Shown here: piece after piece, positions 18,093-25,866 of the stretch
Layout of the letters: each line of letters opens with the position of its first letter
Position numbering within the stretch: the stretch's first letter is position 1
Assembly (NCBI RefSeq): GCF_027563465.1
Contig: NZ_JAPFQA010000007.1
Coordinates: 124,001-188,000 of the forward strand
Direction: 5' to 3'
Length of the DNA stretch: 64,000 nucleotides
From: Mesorhizobium qingshengii
GTDB taxonomy: Bacteria; Pseudomonadota; Alphaproteobacteria; Rhizobiales; Rhizobiaceae
Made by a program: the position numbers and the translations under genes
Notes under the pieces: generated by a model
Database searches by the model: none
Seen by the model: only the letters and a program-made list of their open reading frames with translations
Told to the model about the DNA's origin: nothing

Positions 18093-18215
18093 GATATCCT
18101 CCCAGATACGTCAGCTCTATTGTCTCTTTCCGGCGGCCGCGCAAAGGCCAGTGGCCGGCCTGTGGCCGAGCCAGGCTTTGGCGCGTGCGGAATATCCGGT
18201 TCGGCCTGGCCGGCC

Positions 18216-18788
18216 CTACATGCCCTGCGGGCCGCGGTTCAGCGCCGCCACGCCGGTGCGGCAGATTTCGACCAGGCCGAGCGGCTTCATGATGGCGATG
18301 AACTGGTCGATCTTGGAGCCCTTGCCGGTGATCTCGAAGATGAAATGCTCGGTGTTGGCGTCGATCACGCTGGCGCGGAACGCGTCGGCCAGCCGCAGCG
18401 CCTCGACGCGGGCTTCGCCGGTGCCGGCAACCTTGACCAGCGCCAGTTCCCGCTCCAGCGGCCGCTCCTGGCCGAACTCATGCGAGCGCACGGTGAGATC
18501 GACCACGCGGTGCACCGGCACGATGCGCTCGAGCTGATGCTTGATCTGCTCCAGCACATGCGGCGTGCCGCGCGTCACGATGGTGATCCGCGACAGATGC
18601 TTCTCGTGCTCGGTCTCGGAGACGGTCAGGCTCTCGATGTTGTAGCCGCGCCCGGAAAACAGGCCGATGACCCGGGCAAGCACGCCCGGCTCGTTGTCGA
18701 CCAGCACCGAGAGCGTGTGGTTCTCGGGCTTTTCCGTTTCCTTGGCGATGAAGTAGGCAGAGCCGGTCGGCTGTAGCTGTGCGTTCAT
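18216..18788 (-). CDS. ilvN: acetolactate synthase small (regulatory) subunit
   Basis: A 190-residue regulatory subunit of acetohydroxyacid synthase. An ACT domain starts near residue 24 (HTLSVLVDNEPGVLARVIGLF), where valine binds in the known family, followed by the C-terminal ALS-small domain (FRASVIDANTEHFIFEITG). ATG 18788 starts the usual rhizobial N-terminus; the longer frame is not supported. It lies 85 bp downstream of ilvB and is probably co-transcribed under the ilv leader. Confidence 0.95.
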   Translation of the reverse strand: MNAQLQPTGSAYFIAKETEKPENHTLSVLVDNEPGVLARVIGLFSGRGYNIESLTVSETEHEKHLSRITIVTRGTPHVLEQIKHQLERIVPVHRVVDLTVRSHEFGQERPLERELALVKVAGTGEARVEALRLADAFRASVIDANTEHFIFEITGKGSKIDQFIAIMKPLGLVEICRTGVAALNRGPQGM

Positions 18789-18873
18789 GACATGAATCTC
18801 GATTTCAAACTCTTGATCTAATTCTCTGTTTGCGCACGGCTTCTCGCGACAGCCCTGCCTCGGCTCGGCCGGA

Positions 18874-20655
18874 CTACACCAGTTCCCTGCCCTTGGCGTC
18901 GATGGCATTGGCCACCGCCTCGTCGGTCGCTTCGTCGGGCAGCAGCATCTCGTTGTGCGCCTTGCCCGAAGGGATCATCGGGAAGCAGTTGGCGAGCGTC
19001 GCCACGCGACAGTCGAACAGCACCGGCTTCCTGACCGAGATCATCTCCTTGATCGCGTCGTCCAGCTCGTCCGGCTTCTCGCAACGAATGCCGTGGCCGC
19101 CATAGGCTTCCGCCAGCTTGACGAAGTCCGGCATCGCTTCGGTATAGGAATGCGACAGCCGGTTGCCGTGCAGCAGCTGCTGCCACTGCCGCACCATGCC
19201 CATATACTGGTTGTTGAGGATGAAGATCTTGATCGGCGCGTCATGCTGCACCGCAGCGCTCATCTCCTGCATCGTCATCTGCACCGAAGCGTCGCCGGCG
19301 ATGTCGATGACCAGCGCGTCGGGATGCGCGATCTGCACGCCGAGTGCCGCCGGTAGGCCGTAGCCCATCGTGCCCAACCCGCCTGAGGTCATCCAGCGGT
19401 TCGGCTTCTCGAAATGATAGTGCTGCGCGGCCCACATCTGGTGCTGGCCGACCTCGGTGGTGATGTAGGTGTCCATGCCCTTGGTCAGTTCGTAGAGCCG
19501 CTGGATGGCGTATTGCGGCATGATCACGTCGTTGTTCATCTTATAGGCGAGCGAGTCGCGCGCGCGCCATTTGGCGATCTGCTCCCACCAGGGATAGAGC
19601 GCCTTCTTGTCGGTCTTGGCGGTCGCCCGCCACAGCCGCACCATATCCTCCAGCACCCGGCCGACGTCGCCGATGATCGGCACTTCGGTGTGGACGTTCT
19701 TGTTGATCGACGACGGGTCGATGTCGATGTGGATCTTCTTCGAGTTCGGCGAGAAGGCGGTCAGCCTGCCGGTGATGCGGTCGTCGAAGCGCGCGCCGAT
19801 GCAGATCATCACGTCGCAATCATGCATGGCCATGTTGGCTTCATAGGTGCCGTGCATGCCGAGCATGCCCAGCCAGTTCTTGCCCGATGCCGGATAGGCG
19901 CCGAGCCCCATCAGCGTCGAGGTGATCGGGAAACCGGTGAGATCGACCAGTTCGCGCAGCAGATGGCTCGCCTCGGGGCCGGAATTGATCACGCCGCCGC
20001 CGCTGTAGATGATCGGCTTCCTGGCGGTGGCCATCAGCTCGACCGCCGCCTTGATCCTTTCCAGATCGCCCTGGACCTTGGGCTGGTAGCTGGTGCGCGG
20101 CGCCATCTGTGGTGGAACGTAGAAGCCCTTGGCGAACTGCACGTCCTTCGGGATGTCGACGACCACCGGACCAGGACGACCGGTCGTCGCGACATGGAAG
20201 GCCTCGTGAATAGTCGCGGCGAGCTCGTTGACGTCCTTCACCAGCCAGTTGTGCTTGGTGCAGGGGCGCGTGATGCCGACCGTATCGCATTCCTGGAACG
20301 CATCCGAACCGATCAGCGAGGTCGGCACCTGCCCGGTCAGGCAGACCAGCGGGATCGAATCCATCAGCGCGTCCTGCAGCGGCGTCACCGCGTTGGTGGC
20401 GCCCGGGCCTGAGGTCACCAGCATGACGCCGGCCTTGCCGGTCGAGCGGGCATAGCCCTCGGCCGCGTGACCCGCGCCCTGCTCGTGGCGCACCAGGATG
20501 TGCTCGACCTCGTCCTGCTGGAAGATCTCGTCGTAGATCGGAAGGACGGCACCGCCCGGATAGCCGAAGACATGCTTGACGCCATTGTCCTTCAGCGCCT
20601 GCACCACCATTTCGGCGCCTGTCATCTCGCGCCGCTCGCTCTGTCCGTTGCTCAT
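18874..20655 (-). CDS. ilvB: acetolactate synthase large (catalytic) subunit
   Basis: A 593-residue thiamine diphosphate enzyme making 2-acetolactate or 2-aceto-2-hydroxybutyrate, the first shared step to valine, leucine and isoleucine. Visible features: TGAEMVVQALKDNGVKHVFGYPGG, the catalytic Glu in VRHEQGAGHAAEGYAR, the FAD/ThDP core, and the ThDP-Mg motif GDASVQMTMQEMSAAVQ...NNQYMGMVRQWQ. I used ATG 20655 (GGGACC upstream, matches the family) over ATG 20694, which has no ribosome site. A leader peptide and terminator 76 bp or more upstream indicate attenuation by branched-chain amino acids. Confidence 0.95.
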   Translation of the reverse strand: MSNGQSERREMTGAEMVVQALKDNGVKHVFGYPGGAVLPIYDEIFQQDEVEHILVRHEQGAGHAAEGYARSTGKAGVMLVTSGPGATNAVTPLQDALMDSIPLVCLTGQVPTSLIGSDAFQECDTVGITRPCTKHNWLVKDVNELAATIHEAFHVATTGRPGPVVVDIPKDVQFAKGFYVPPQMAPRTSYQPKVQGDLERIKAAVELMATARKPIIYSGGGVINSGPEASHLLRELVDLTGFPITSTLMGLGAYPASGKNWLGMLGMHGTYEANMAMHDCDVMICIGARFDDRITGRLTAFSPNSKKIHIDIDPSSINKNVHTEVPIIGDVGRVLEDMVRLWRATAKTDKKALYPWWEQIAKWRARDSLAYKMNNDVIMPQYAIQRLYELTKGMDTYITTEVGQHQMWAAQHYHFEKPNRWMTSGGLGTMGYGLPAALGVQIAHPDALVIDIAGDASVQMTMQEMSAAVQHDAPIKIFILNNQYMGMVRQWQQLLHGNRLSHSYTEAMPDFVKLAEAYGGHGIRCEKPDELDDAIKEMISVRKPVLFDCRVATLANCFPMIPSGKAHNEMLLPDEATDEAVANAIDAKGRELV

Positions 20656-20730
20656 CGGTCTGGTCCCGTACTGTCGCCCTTTGGGCGTTGCCATTTGGGT
20701 GTTACTGGTCGTTTAGTCGTGTTTCAGGCA

Positions 20731-20755
20731 ATAAAAAAGGCCCCCGAGGGAGCCT
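20731..20755 (-). terminator. ilv attenuator (rho-independent terminator)
   Basis: On the minus strand AGGCTCC-CTCG-GGGGCCT forms a 7-bp stem with one T-G pair, followed by six T. It lies 33 bp after the leader peptide stop and about 75 bp before ilvB, so it would end the transcript early when the leader is read without ribosome stalling. A perfect 6-bp hairpin (GGCGGT/ACCGCC, 20784-20798) spans the leader stop. Confidence 0.82.
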
Positions 20756-20788
20756 GTGTGTTGCGCATGGGAGGTTTTCGCCCGGCGG

Positions 20789-20839
20789 TTACACCGCCTT
20801 GCCCACGCGCCTTCCTACGAGAATGAGTGCCGTTTTCAT
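20789..20839 (-). CDS. ilv operon leader peptide (16 aa)
   Basis: The peptide reads MKTALILVGRRVGKAV, rich in Leu, Ile and Val, with LILV as a tight cluster and two further Val codons. It ends just before a hairpin and a terminator in front of ilvBN. This is the layout of ribosome-mediated attenuation: shortage of a charged branched-chain tRNA stalls the ribosome in the LILV/V codons and prevents terminator formation. There is no Shine-Dalgarno sequence before the ATG, and the best -35 box is close, so the transcript may begin at or next to the ATG. Confidence 0.8.
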   Translation of the reverse strand: MKTALILVGRRVGKAV

Positions 20840-21188
20840 GGTGGCGGACACTAAGGGCGGGAAAGGCAGCCTGTCAACGGGAAAAATCGAACCGGCAGTC
20901 GGCGCGCAGCTGCGTTGCCTGGCTCCCGGGTGAGCCGCCCGCGCCGCTTATCCGGGTTTCGTCCGGCCTCAGCGCCGGGCGGTCAGCCCGGCACCTTGCA
21001 GCGGGAACGGGCGGATCGCACTTGGATATCGTCTTCGCCTGCATCGTTGCCGGCGGACGGTGAACGGCTCTCCCTCGACTTGTTTTGGGCAAGTCGTTGA
21101 AATCACTGGAAACTATGGTGGGGCGTGACGAAGGCCGCCATCTCTGCCGATACTTGATCGTCCGGCTTGCAAGTCGGGAGGAGCCACC
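20840..21188. other. 349-bp divergent intergenic region (ilv leader / FMO)
   Basis: Apart from the ilv promoter box on the minus strand, this GC-rich stretch holds no gene that I can support. Several small palindromic runs are present (for example around 20963-20995), but none has a T-tail or clear operator form. It should contain the FMO promoter toward 21090-21150; no confident -35/-10 pair was found. Confidence 0.5.
20848..20877 (-). promoter_or_regulatory. candidate ilv leader promoter
   Basis: Minus strand TTGACA (20877-20872) is a perfect sigma-70 -35 box; 18 bp on is TAGTGT, a weak -10 (TA...T). A start about seven bases later would fall within a few bases of the leader ATG at 20839. 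The -35 is convincing; the -10 is not strong. Confidence 0.5.
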
Positions 21189-21221
21189 ATGACGATTTGG
21201 ATTTTACGGGAGGAACGCTGA
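21189..21221 (+). CDS. 10-codon upstream ORF coupled to the FMO gene
   Basis: ATG 21189 follows a strong GGGAGGAG (21176-21183) with 5-base spacing and encodes MTIWILREER. Its stop overlaps the FMO start as TGATG (21219-21223), and the FMO ribosome site GGGAGGAA lies inside it. It may serve translational coupling or act as a leader peptide. Short length makes chance possible, but the strong ribosome site argues that it is translated. Confidence 0.45.
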   Translation: MTIWILREER

Positions 21222-23023
21222 TGCTCGACAAGGCCCCAAACAAGAAACTGTCCGACCTGCTCGATCAATTCGGCGCCGCCCTTGCCGCCAACGAGATAGA
21301 CAAAGCCGTCAGCTGCTTTCAGGAGGATTGTTACTGGCGCGACCTCGTCACCTTCACCTGGAATATCAAGACCATGGAAGGCCGCGATCAGGTCCGCGAC
21401 ATGCTGGAAAGCCAGCTGTCGAAGATCAAGCCGTCACATTTTGCCATCGCCAAGGGCGAGGACGCGACAGAAAGCGGCGGGCTGATCGAAAGCTGGATCA
21501 GTTTCGAGACCGGGGTGGCGCGCGGCTTTGGCCATATCAGGCTGAAGGACGGCAAGATCTGGACGCTGCTGACCACCATGGTCGAATTGAAAGGCCACGA
21601 GGAGCCGGCGGGCTTCGCGCGGCCAATGGGCGCCAAGCATGGTTCGGGCAAGAACCGCCTGACATGGAAGGAGGAGCGCGAAAAGGAAGCCGCCGAACTC
21701 GGCTTCAAGACGCAGCCCTACACGGTGATCATCGGCGGCGGCCAGGGCGGCATCGCGCTCGGCGCGCGGCTGCGGCAGCTCGGCGTGCCGACCATCATCA
21801 TCGAGAAGAACGAGCGGGCCGGCGACAGCTGGCGCAAGCGCTACAAGTCGCTCTGCTTGCACGATCCCGTCTGGTACGACCATCTGCCCTATATCGATTT
21901 CCCGAAGAACTGGCCGGTCTTCTCGCCCAAGGACAAGATCGGCGACTGGCTGGAAATGTACACCAAGGTCATGGAGCTGAACTACTGGTCCTCGACCGAG
22001 GCCAAGAGCGCGTCCTACGACGACAAGAAGAAGGAGTGGACCGTCGTGGTCCACCGCGACGGCAAGGACATCACCCTGAAGCCCAAGCAGCTGGTGCTGG
22101 CCACGGGCATGTCGGGCCGGCCCAATCTGCCGAAGTTCAAGGGGATGGAGAACTTCAAGGGCGAGCAGCACCATTCCTCGAAGCATCCCGGTCCCGACAA
22201 ATATGTCGGCAAGAAGGTGGTCGTCATCGGCTCGAACAATTCCGCCCACGACATCTGCGCAGCGCTGTGGGAGACTGGCGTCGACGTCACCATGGTGCAG
22301 CGCTCCACCACACACATCGTCAAGTCCGACACGCTGATGGATATCGGCCTTGGCGCGCTTTATTCGGAACAGGCGGTGCAGAACGGCATGACCACGGCCA
22401 AGGCCGACCTCATCTTCGCCTCCCTGCCCTACAAGATCCTGCACGAGTTCCAGATCCCGCTCTATGAAAAGATGAAGGAGCGCGATGCCGACTTCTACAA
22501 GGGGCTGGAAAAGGCTGGCTTCATGCTCGACTGGGGCGATGACGGTTCGGGCCTGTTCATGAAGTATCTCCGGCGCGGCTCCGGCTACTACATCGATATC
22601 GGTGCCTCGCAGCTGATCATAGACGGCGCCATCAAGCTGAAGAGCGGCGTCGACGTGAAGGAGATCAAGGAACATTCCGTCCTGCTCAGCGACGGCACCG
22701 AACTGCCGGCCGATGTCATCGTCTACGCCACCGGCTACGGCTCGATGAATGGCTGGGCGGCGGAGCTGATCTCCAAGGAGGTCGCCGACAAGGTCGGCAA
22801 ATGCTGGGGTCTCGGCTCGAACACCACCAAGGATCCCGGCCCCTGGGAAGGCGAACAGCGCAACATGTGGAAACCGACGCAGCAGGAGGCGTTGTGGTTC
22901 CATGGCGGCAATCTGCACCAGTCGCGCCACTATTCGCAGTTCCTGGCCCTGCAGTTGAAGGCCCGGCAGGTCGGCCTGCCGACGCCGGTCTACGGGCTGC
23001 AGCAGGTCCATCACAAGGGATAG
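21221..23023 (+). CDS. NTF2/SnoaL-like domain fused to flavin-containing monooxygenase
   Basis: 600 residues with two parts. Residues 1 to about 135 look like a SnoaL/NTF2-like cone domain (LLDQFGAALAANEIDKAVSCFQEDCYWRDL). From about 170 there is an FMO/Baeyer-Villiger type flavoprotein: FAD motif VIIGGGQGGIALGARL, the FMO-like segment FKGEQHHSSKH, then a second nucleotide-binding motif VVVIGSNNSAHDI and a C-terminal VIVYATGYG. It should use NAD(P)H and O2 to oxygenate a soft nucleophile or a ketone; the substrate is unknown. ATG 21221 has GGGAGGAA six bases upstream. The fused type occurs in proteobacteria and fungi. Confidence 0.88.
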   Translation: MLDKAPNKKLSDLLDQFGAALAANEIDKAVSCFQEDCYWRDLVTFTWNIKTMEGRDQVRDMLESQLSKIKPSHFAIAKGEDATESGGLIESWISFETGVARGFGHIRLKDGKIWTLLTTMVELKGHEEPAGFARPMGAKHGSGKNRLTWKEEREKEAAELGFKTQPYTVIIGGGQGGIALGARLRQLGVPTIIIEKNERAGDSWRKRYKSLCLHDPVWYDHLPYIDFPKNWPVFSPKDKIGDWLEMYTKVMELNYWSSTEAKSASYDDKKKEWTVVVHRDGKDITLKPKQLVLATGMSGRPNLPKFKGMENFKGEQHHSSKHPGPDKYVGKKVVVIGSNNSAHDICAALWETGVDVTMVQRSTTHIVKSDTLMDIGLGALYSEQAVQNGMTTAKADLIFASLPYKILHEFQIPLYEKMKERDADFYKGLEKAGFMLDWGDDGSGLFMKYLRRGSGYYIDIGASQLIIDGAIKLKSGVDVKEIKEHSVLLSDGTELPADVIVYATGYGSMNGWAAELISKEVADKVGKCWGLGSNTTKDPGPWEGEQRNMWKPTQQEALWFHGGNLHQSRHYSQFLALQLKARQVGLPTPVYGLQQVHHKG

Positions 23024-23050
23024 TCTCAAGACCATCCGGCGAAACGAAAA

Positions 23051-23086
23051 AAGAGGGAGGCACGGTGCAGACCGTGCCTCCCTCTT
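23051..23086. terminator. strong terminator between convergent genes
   Basis: A perfect 16-bp stem (AAGAGGGAGGCACGGT and its complement) with a GCAG loop. On the minus strand it is followed by a run of T, so it mainly ends the tmpAB transcript; it also lies 28 bp after the FMO stop and can act in both directions. Confidence 0.88.
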
Positions 23087-23102
23087 GTTCGATCGCGAAT
23101 GG

Positions 23103-23693
23103 CTACGCCGCCTTGTCGGCCGCGAACCTGGTCACCACCTGCTGCAGCAGCGGGACATAGTCGCGAAACGTTCGCGTCTTCATGTTGGCGATCTTGCCAC
23201 TCTCATCCCAGATACGGACCCGGACCGCTTCCTCGTGGAAGGGATTCTTGCGGAACTCCGCCACCTCCTCGGCGCTCATCGGTCCACCCTGAAGCGACAG
23301 CGTGTGAATCGAGGCCGGCGAAAGCTTGCCGAAATAGGTCGGATCCGTGGCGCAGAGATAGCGCTTGGCCGCTACATGCAGCCTGACGCATTCGACGATG
23401 ACGGGCGGAAAGAACGGCGCCAGCACCTCGCCACCGGCCTCGTCATGATGCTTGTCCTCGACATCGTCGGGCGAATAGGTGCCGAACTCGCTGGTATAGT
23501 GGCCGATGTCGTGCAGCAGGGCCGCCGCCACCAGTTCGTCCGGCGCGCTGTCCTGCTCGGCGAACCACGCGCCCTGCAGCATATGCTCGGACATGGTGAC
23601 GGGTTCGCCGAGATAGGATTCCGCGCCCCGGCGTTCAAAAATGTCGGCGATGAATTCGACGATATTGTCCGCGTTCAGGTCCTGGCCGCTCAT
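23103..23693 (-). CDS. tmpB: PhnZ/TmpB-like HD-domain mixed-valent di-iron oxygenase
   Basis: 196 residues. All metal ligands of the PhnZ-type HD oxygenases can be placed: His37 (SEHMLQ), His61-Asp62 (LLHDIGH), His83 (HHDEAG), His106 (LHVAAKRYL) and Asp163 (RIWDESGK). The substrate-lid residues of PhnZ appear as Tyr27 and Glu30 (SYLGEP), and the LSPAS...LQGGPM segment matches too. PhnZ-type enzymes break the C-P bond of alpha-hydroxyphosphonates with O2. Because the partner gene is a gamma-butyrobetaine hydroxylase-like dioxygenase, TmpB is the best match: 1-hydroxy-2-(trimethylammonio)ethylphosphonate to glycine betaine plus phosphate. The start overlaps the partner stop by 4 bp. Confidence 0.8.
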   Translation of the reverse strand: MSGQDLNADNIVEFIADIFERRGAESYLGEPVTMSEHMLQGAWFAEQDSAPDELVAAALLHDIGHYTSEFGTYSPDDVEDKHHDEAGGEVLAPFFPPVIVECVRLHVAAKRYLCATDPTYFGKLSPASIHTLSLQGGPMSAEEVAEFRKNPFHEEAVRVRIWDESGKIANMKTRTFRDYVPLLQQVVTRFAADKAA

Positions 23694-24841
23694 TCCGCCG
23701 CCTCCTTGAACCCGTGTTCGATCGCCGCCAGCGTCGACAGCAGGCCGTCCTTGTCGGCATAGCAACCCTGCAGCCAGCGCTTGCCTGTACCGGAAAACGC
23801 CTTGCGCGCATGCATGACGCGCGTGTTGTCGACAATGAAGGCCTGGCCTGCTTCGAGCTTGAACGTGACTTCGAAGGAGGGATCCTCGATCAATTCGGCG
23901 AACCGGCGATAGGCGGCGTAGTAGGCGTCCATGTCGGCGAACGGCACGTCGACTGTCGGCGCAAGCGAGCGGTTGTTGAAGCGGATGCAGATCAGCTCGC
24001 CATCGGGCCCGAGTTCGATCATCGGCCGCTTCGCCTGAAGTCGCACGCCCGACGAGCCGGCATATTCGAAGCGTGCCGGCCATGAACTCAGGAGCCGGAA
24101 GCCTTCGGGGTTTTCAGCCCGCAGCGCGGCCGCGACGGCGAAACCGTCGACGACGCTCGACTCGCCACCCTCCACCGTATTCTCGATGCAGGACAGGATC
24201 TGCAGCGTCGGCACCGGATCGCGATAGGGATTGTCGGTATGCGCCTGGAGGCCGAGATTGGTGTAGGCGAGATTGCTGGGATTGACCTCGGCGCGCACTT
24301 CGAACCAGCGGCCGTAATTGGTTTCCCTGATATAGCCGAACAGGTCCGACACCTTGCACAGGGCACCGGATTCGGCCGGCAAGCCATCCATCACGGCAAA
24401 GCCATAGGCTCGCACCGCCGACAGCCACCGCCGCAGGACGTCACGGTCGCGGCTGGCGGTCGCATAGTCGGCGCGCGGCACGGAACCCTGCATCGTTGCC
24501 CCGGTCCATCGCTTGATCCCGACATCCGTCCAGCCGGTTTGGCGCGCCTCGCCACGATCATAGGCGTTGGCGTTCAGCCATGCCGTCGGAAATCGCACCG
24601 TCTTCTGCTCGGGCACGAAGCTGATCTCGAGGGCGCTTGCCTTGATCAGTGCGCCACTGATCCGCGTCTCGGCCGGTATGTCGAGGATGGTGATGAGCCG
24701 CTGACCGTTGCCGGCGCTGCGCGTCTTGTCGTCCAGCGCGTTGTCGCGCAGCCACATCGCATGAAAGCGGGTGCGCGTCCCGTCCTTCCAGCCAAGTTCG
24801 ATTGTTCTGCCTTCGTCGCCAATCAGCGCGTGGGTAAGCAT
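23690..24841 (-). CDS. tmpA: TmpA-like 2-oxoglutarate dioxygenase (gamma-butyrobetaine hydroxylase family)
   Basis: 383 residues. Residues 1 to about 95 form a DUF971-like N-terminal domain (LGWKDGTRTRFHAMWLRDNA), the rest a TauD-type jelly roll. The Fe(II) triad is His201-x-Asp203 (QAHTDNPYRDP) and His344 (VMHARKAF), with Arg355 suited to 2-oxoglutarate. Simple annotation would be gamma-butyrobetaine dioxygenase, but a carnitine pathway is not nearby and the next gene is a PhnZ/TmpB oxygenase. TmpA hydroxylates 2-(trimethylammonio)ethylphosphonate at C1, making the TmpB substrate. The zinc cysteines of classical family members are absent in the WLRDNALDDKTRS loop. It is the first gene of the pair and divergent from a LysR regulator. 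Confidence 0.75.
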   Translation of the reverse strand: MLTHALIGDEGRTIELGWKDGTRTRFHAMWLRDNALDDKTRSAGNGQRLITILDIPAETRISGALIKASALEISFVPEQKTVRFPTAWLNANAYDRGEARQTGWTDVGIKRWTGATMQGSVPRADYATASRDRDVLRRWLSAVRAYGFAVMDGLPAESGALCKVSDLFGYIRETNYGRWFEVRAEVNPSNLAYTNLGLQAHTDNPYRDPVPTLQILSCIENTVEGGESSVVDGFAVAAALRAENPEGFRLLSSWPARFEYAGSSGVRLQAKRPMIELGPDGELICIRFNNRSLAPTVDVPFADMDAYYAAYRRFAELIEDPSFEVTFKLEAGQAFIVDNTRVMHARKAFSGTGKRWLQGCYADKDGLLSTLAAIEHGFKEAAE

Positions 24842-24918
24842 GGAAATCCGTTCCTGTCCGCTACGCCCCCGCGGCCCGGTCCGCAGGGTTTCGATTGCAT
24901 GTTGACCGCGCGAAAGGC

Positions 24919-24932
24919 ATAACTCAAATTAT
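24919..24932. promoter_or_regulatory. candidate LysR operator in the tmpA/lysR gap
   Basis: ATAA-CTCAAA-TTAT is a short dyad in the AT-rich part of the 121-bp gap between tmpA and the divergent LysR gene, 30 bp before the regulator start. It fits the loose T-N11-A form of LysR sites. Short length keeps confidence low. Confidence 0.4.
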
Positions 24933-24962
24933 CATTTTTTAGGCAATGACCACAACCAGCTA

Positions 24963-25850
24963 ATGGCTCGAAGAACCATCCCGGCCTTGCCTCCCCTCGA
25001 CTGGCTGCGCAGTTTCGAGGCCGCGGCGCGGCTGTCGAATTTCACCGCGGCGGCAGCCGAGCTTGGCCTGACCCAGGCGGCCGTCAGCCAGCATATCCGG
25101 CATCTCGAGGAGCGGCTGAAGACACGTCTGTTCTTGCGGCTGGCGCGCGGCGTCGCGCTGTCGCCGGAGGGCGCGGCCTACCTGCCGCACATCCAGTCGG
25201 CCTTTGCCACCATCGGCAACAGCACCGCGGAACTGTTCGAGCCGCGCGCCGTCCAGACTGTCTCCATCAGGGCGCCGATCTCCTTTGCCTTGCTGATGCT
25301 GGTTCCGGCGCTGCCCGATCTTGCGAAAGCGCTGCCGCGCGTCCAGCTCGACCTGGTGACGATCCATCGCCCCACCGACTACGACCTGCCCGGCTCGGTG
25401 CTCGACATCCGTTTCGGCAACGGATCCTTTCCCGCGCGGGAAGCCGACAGGTTGACTGGCGAGCGGCTGGTGCCGGTGGCGGCTCCGGCCCTGGCCGGTG
25501 GCGCCGACTGGACATCCCTGCCGTTGCTTCTGGTTGCCGGCGCGCGCGAGATGTGGGGGGAATGGTTCACCGCCGCGGGCTTGGCCGGCCATCCCAGGCG
25601 ATCGCACCGCTTCGACAGTTTCGTCGCCGCCATGGAAGCGGCGAGCGCCGGCGCTGGAGTACTGCTGGGGTCGCGGCCGCTCATTGATGCGGCGCTCGAC
25701 AGCAGGGCGCTGGTCAGGCTTTCAGACTTCGAACTTTCCAGCACCTCGGGGCATTTTCTGACCAGGGCATCGACCGCGCGCCTGACCGGCGCCGAGCAGG
25801 ATTTCCGCGACTGGCTGCTGTCGCGCCTCTCCGGTGCGGCGTCGACGTGA
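24963..25850 (+). CDS. LysR-family regulator of the tmpAB-like operon
   Basis: A 295-residue LysR-type regulator. The N-terminal HTH is clear (LRSFEAAARLSNFTAAAAELGLTQAAVSQHIRHLEERL abbreviated: residues about 15-52), in the GcvA/AmpR style, followed by a substrate-binding domain ending near residue 290. It is divergent from tmpA, the standard arrangement for a LysR regulator controlling the neighbouring operon in response to a pathway compound. Here a phosphonate such as 2-(trimethylammonio)ethylphosphonate, or its hydroxylated form, is a reasonable inducer; this is inference from position. Confidence 0.9.
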   Translation: MARRTIPALPPLDWLRSFEAAARLSNFTAAAAELGLTQAAVSQHIRHLEERLKTRLFLRLARGVALSPEGAAYLPHIQSAFATIGNSTAELFEPRAVQTVSIRAPISFALLMLVPALPDLAKALPRVQLDLVTIHRPTDYDLPGSVLDIRFGNGSFPAREADRLTGERLVPVAAPALAGGADWTSLPLLLVAGAREMWGEWFTAAGLAGHPRRSHRFDSFVAAMEAASAGAGVLLGSRPLIDAALDSRALVRLSDFELSSTSGHFLTRASTARLTGAEQDFRDWLLSRLSGAAST

Positions 25851-25866
25851 CCGGGACCGGCATGAG

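Noticed and set aside
21434..23035. 533-codon open frame antisense to the FMO gene
   Set aside because: Mirror frame of a GC-rich gene; no start signals, no domains, and codon pattern explained by the FMO on the plus strand.
23690..24841. Simple annotation as gamma-butyrobetaine dioxygenase for carnitine synthesis
   Set aside because: The overlapping gene is a PhnZ/TmpB-like C-P bond oxygenase and no carnitine genes are close, so the phosphonate route fits better.
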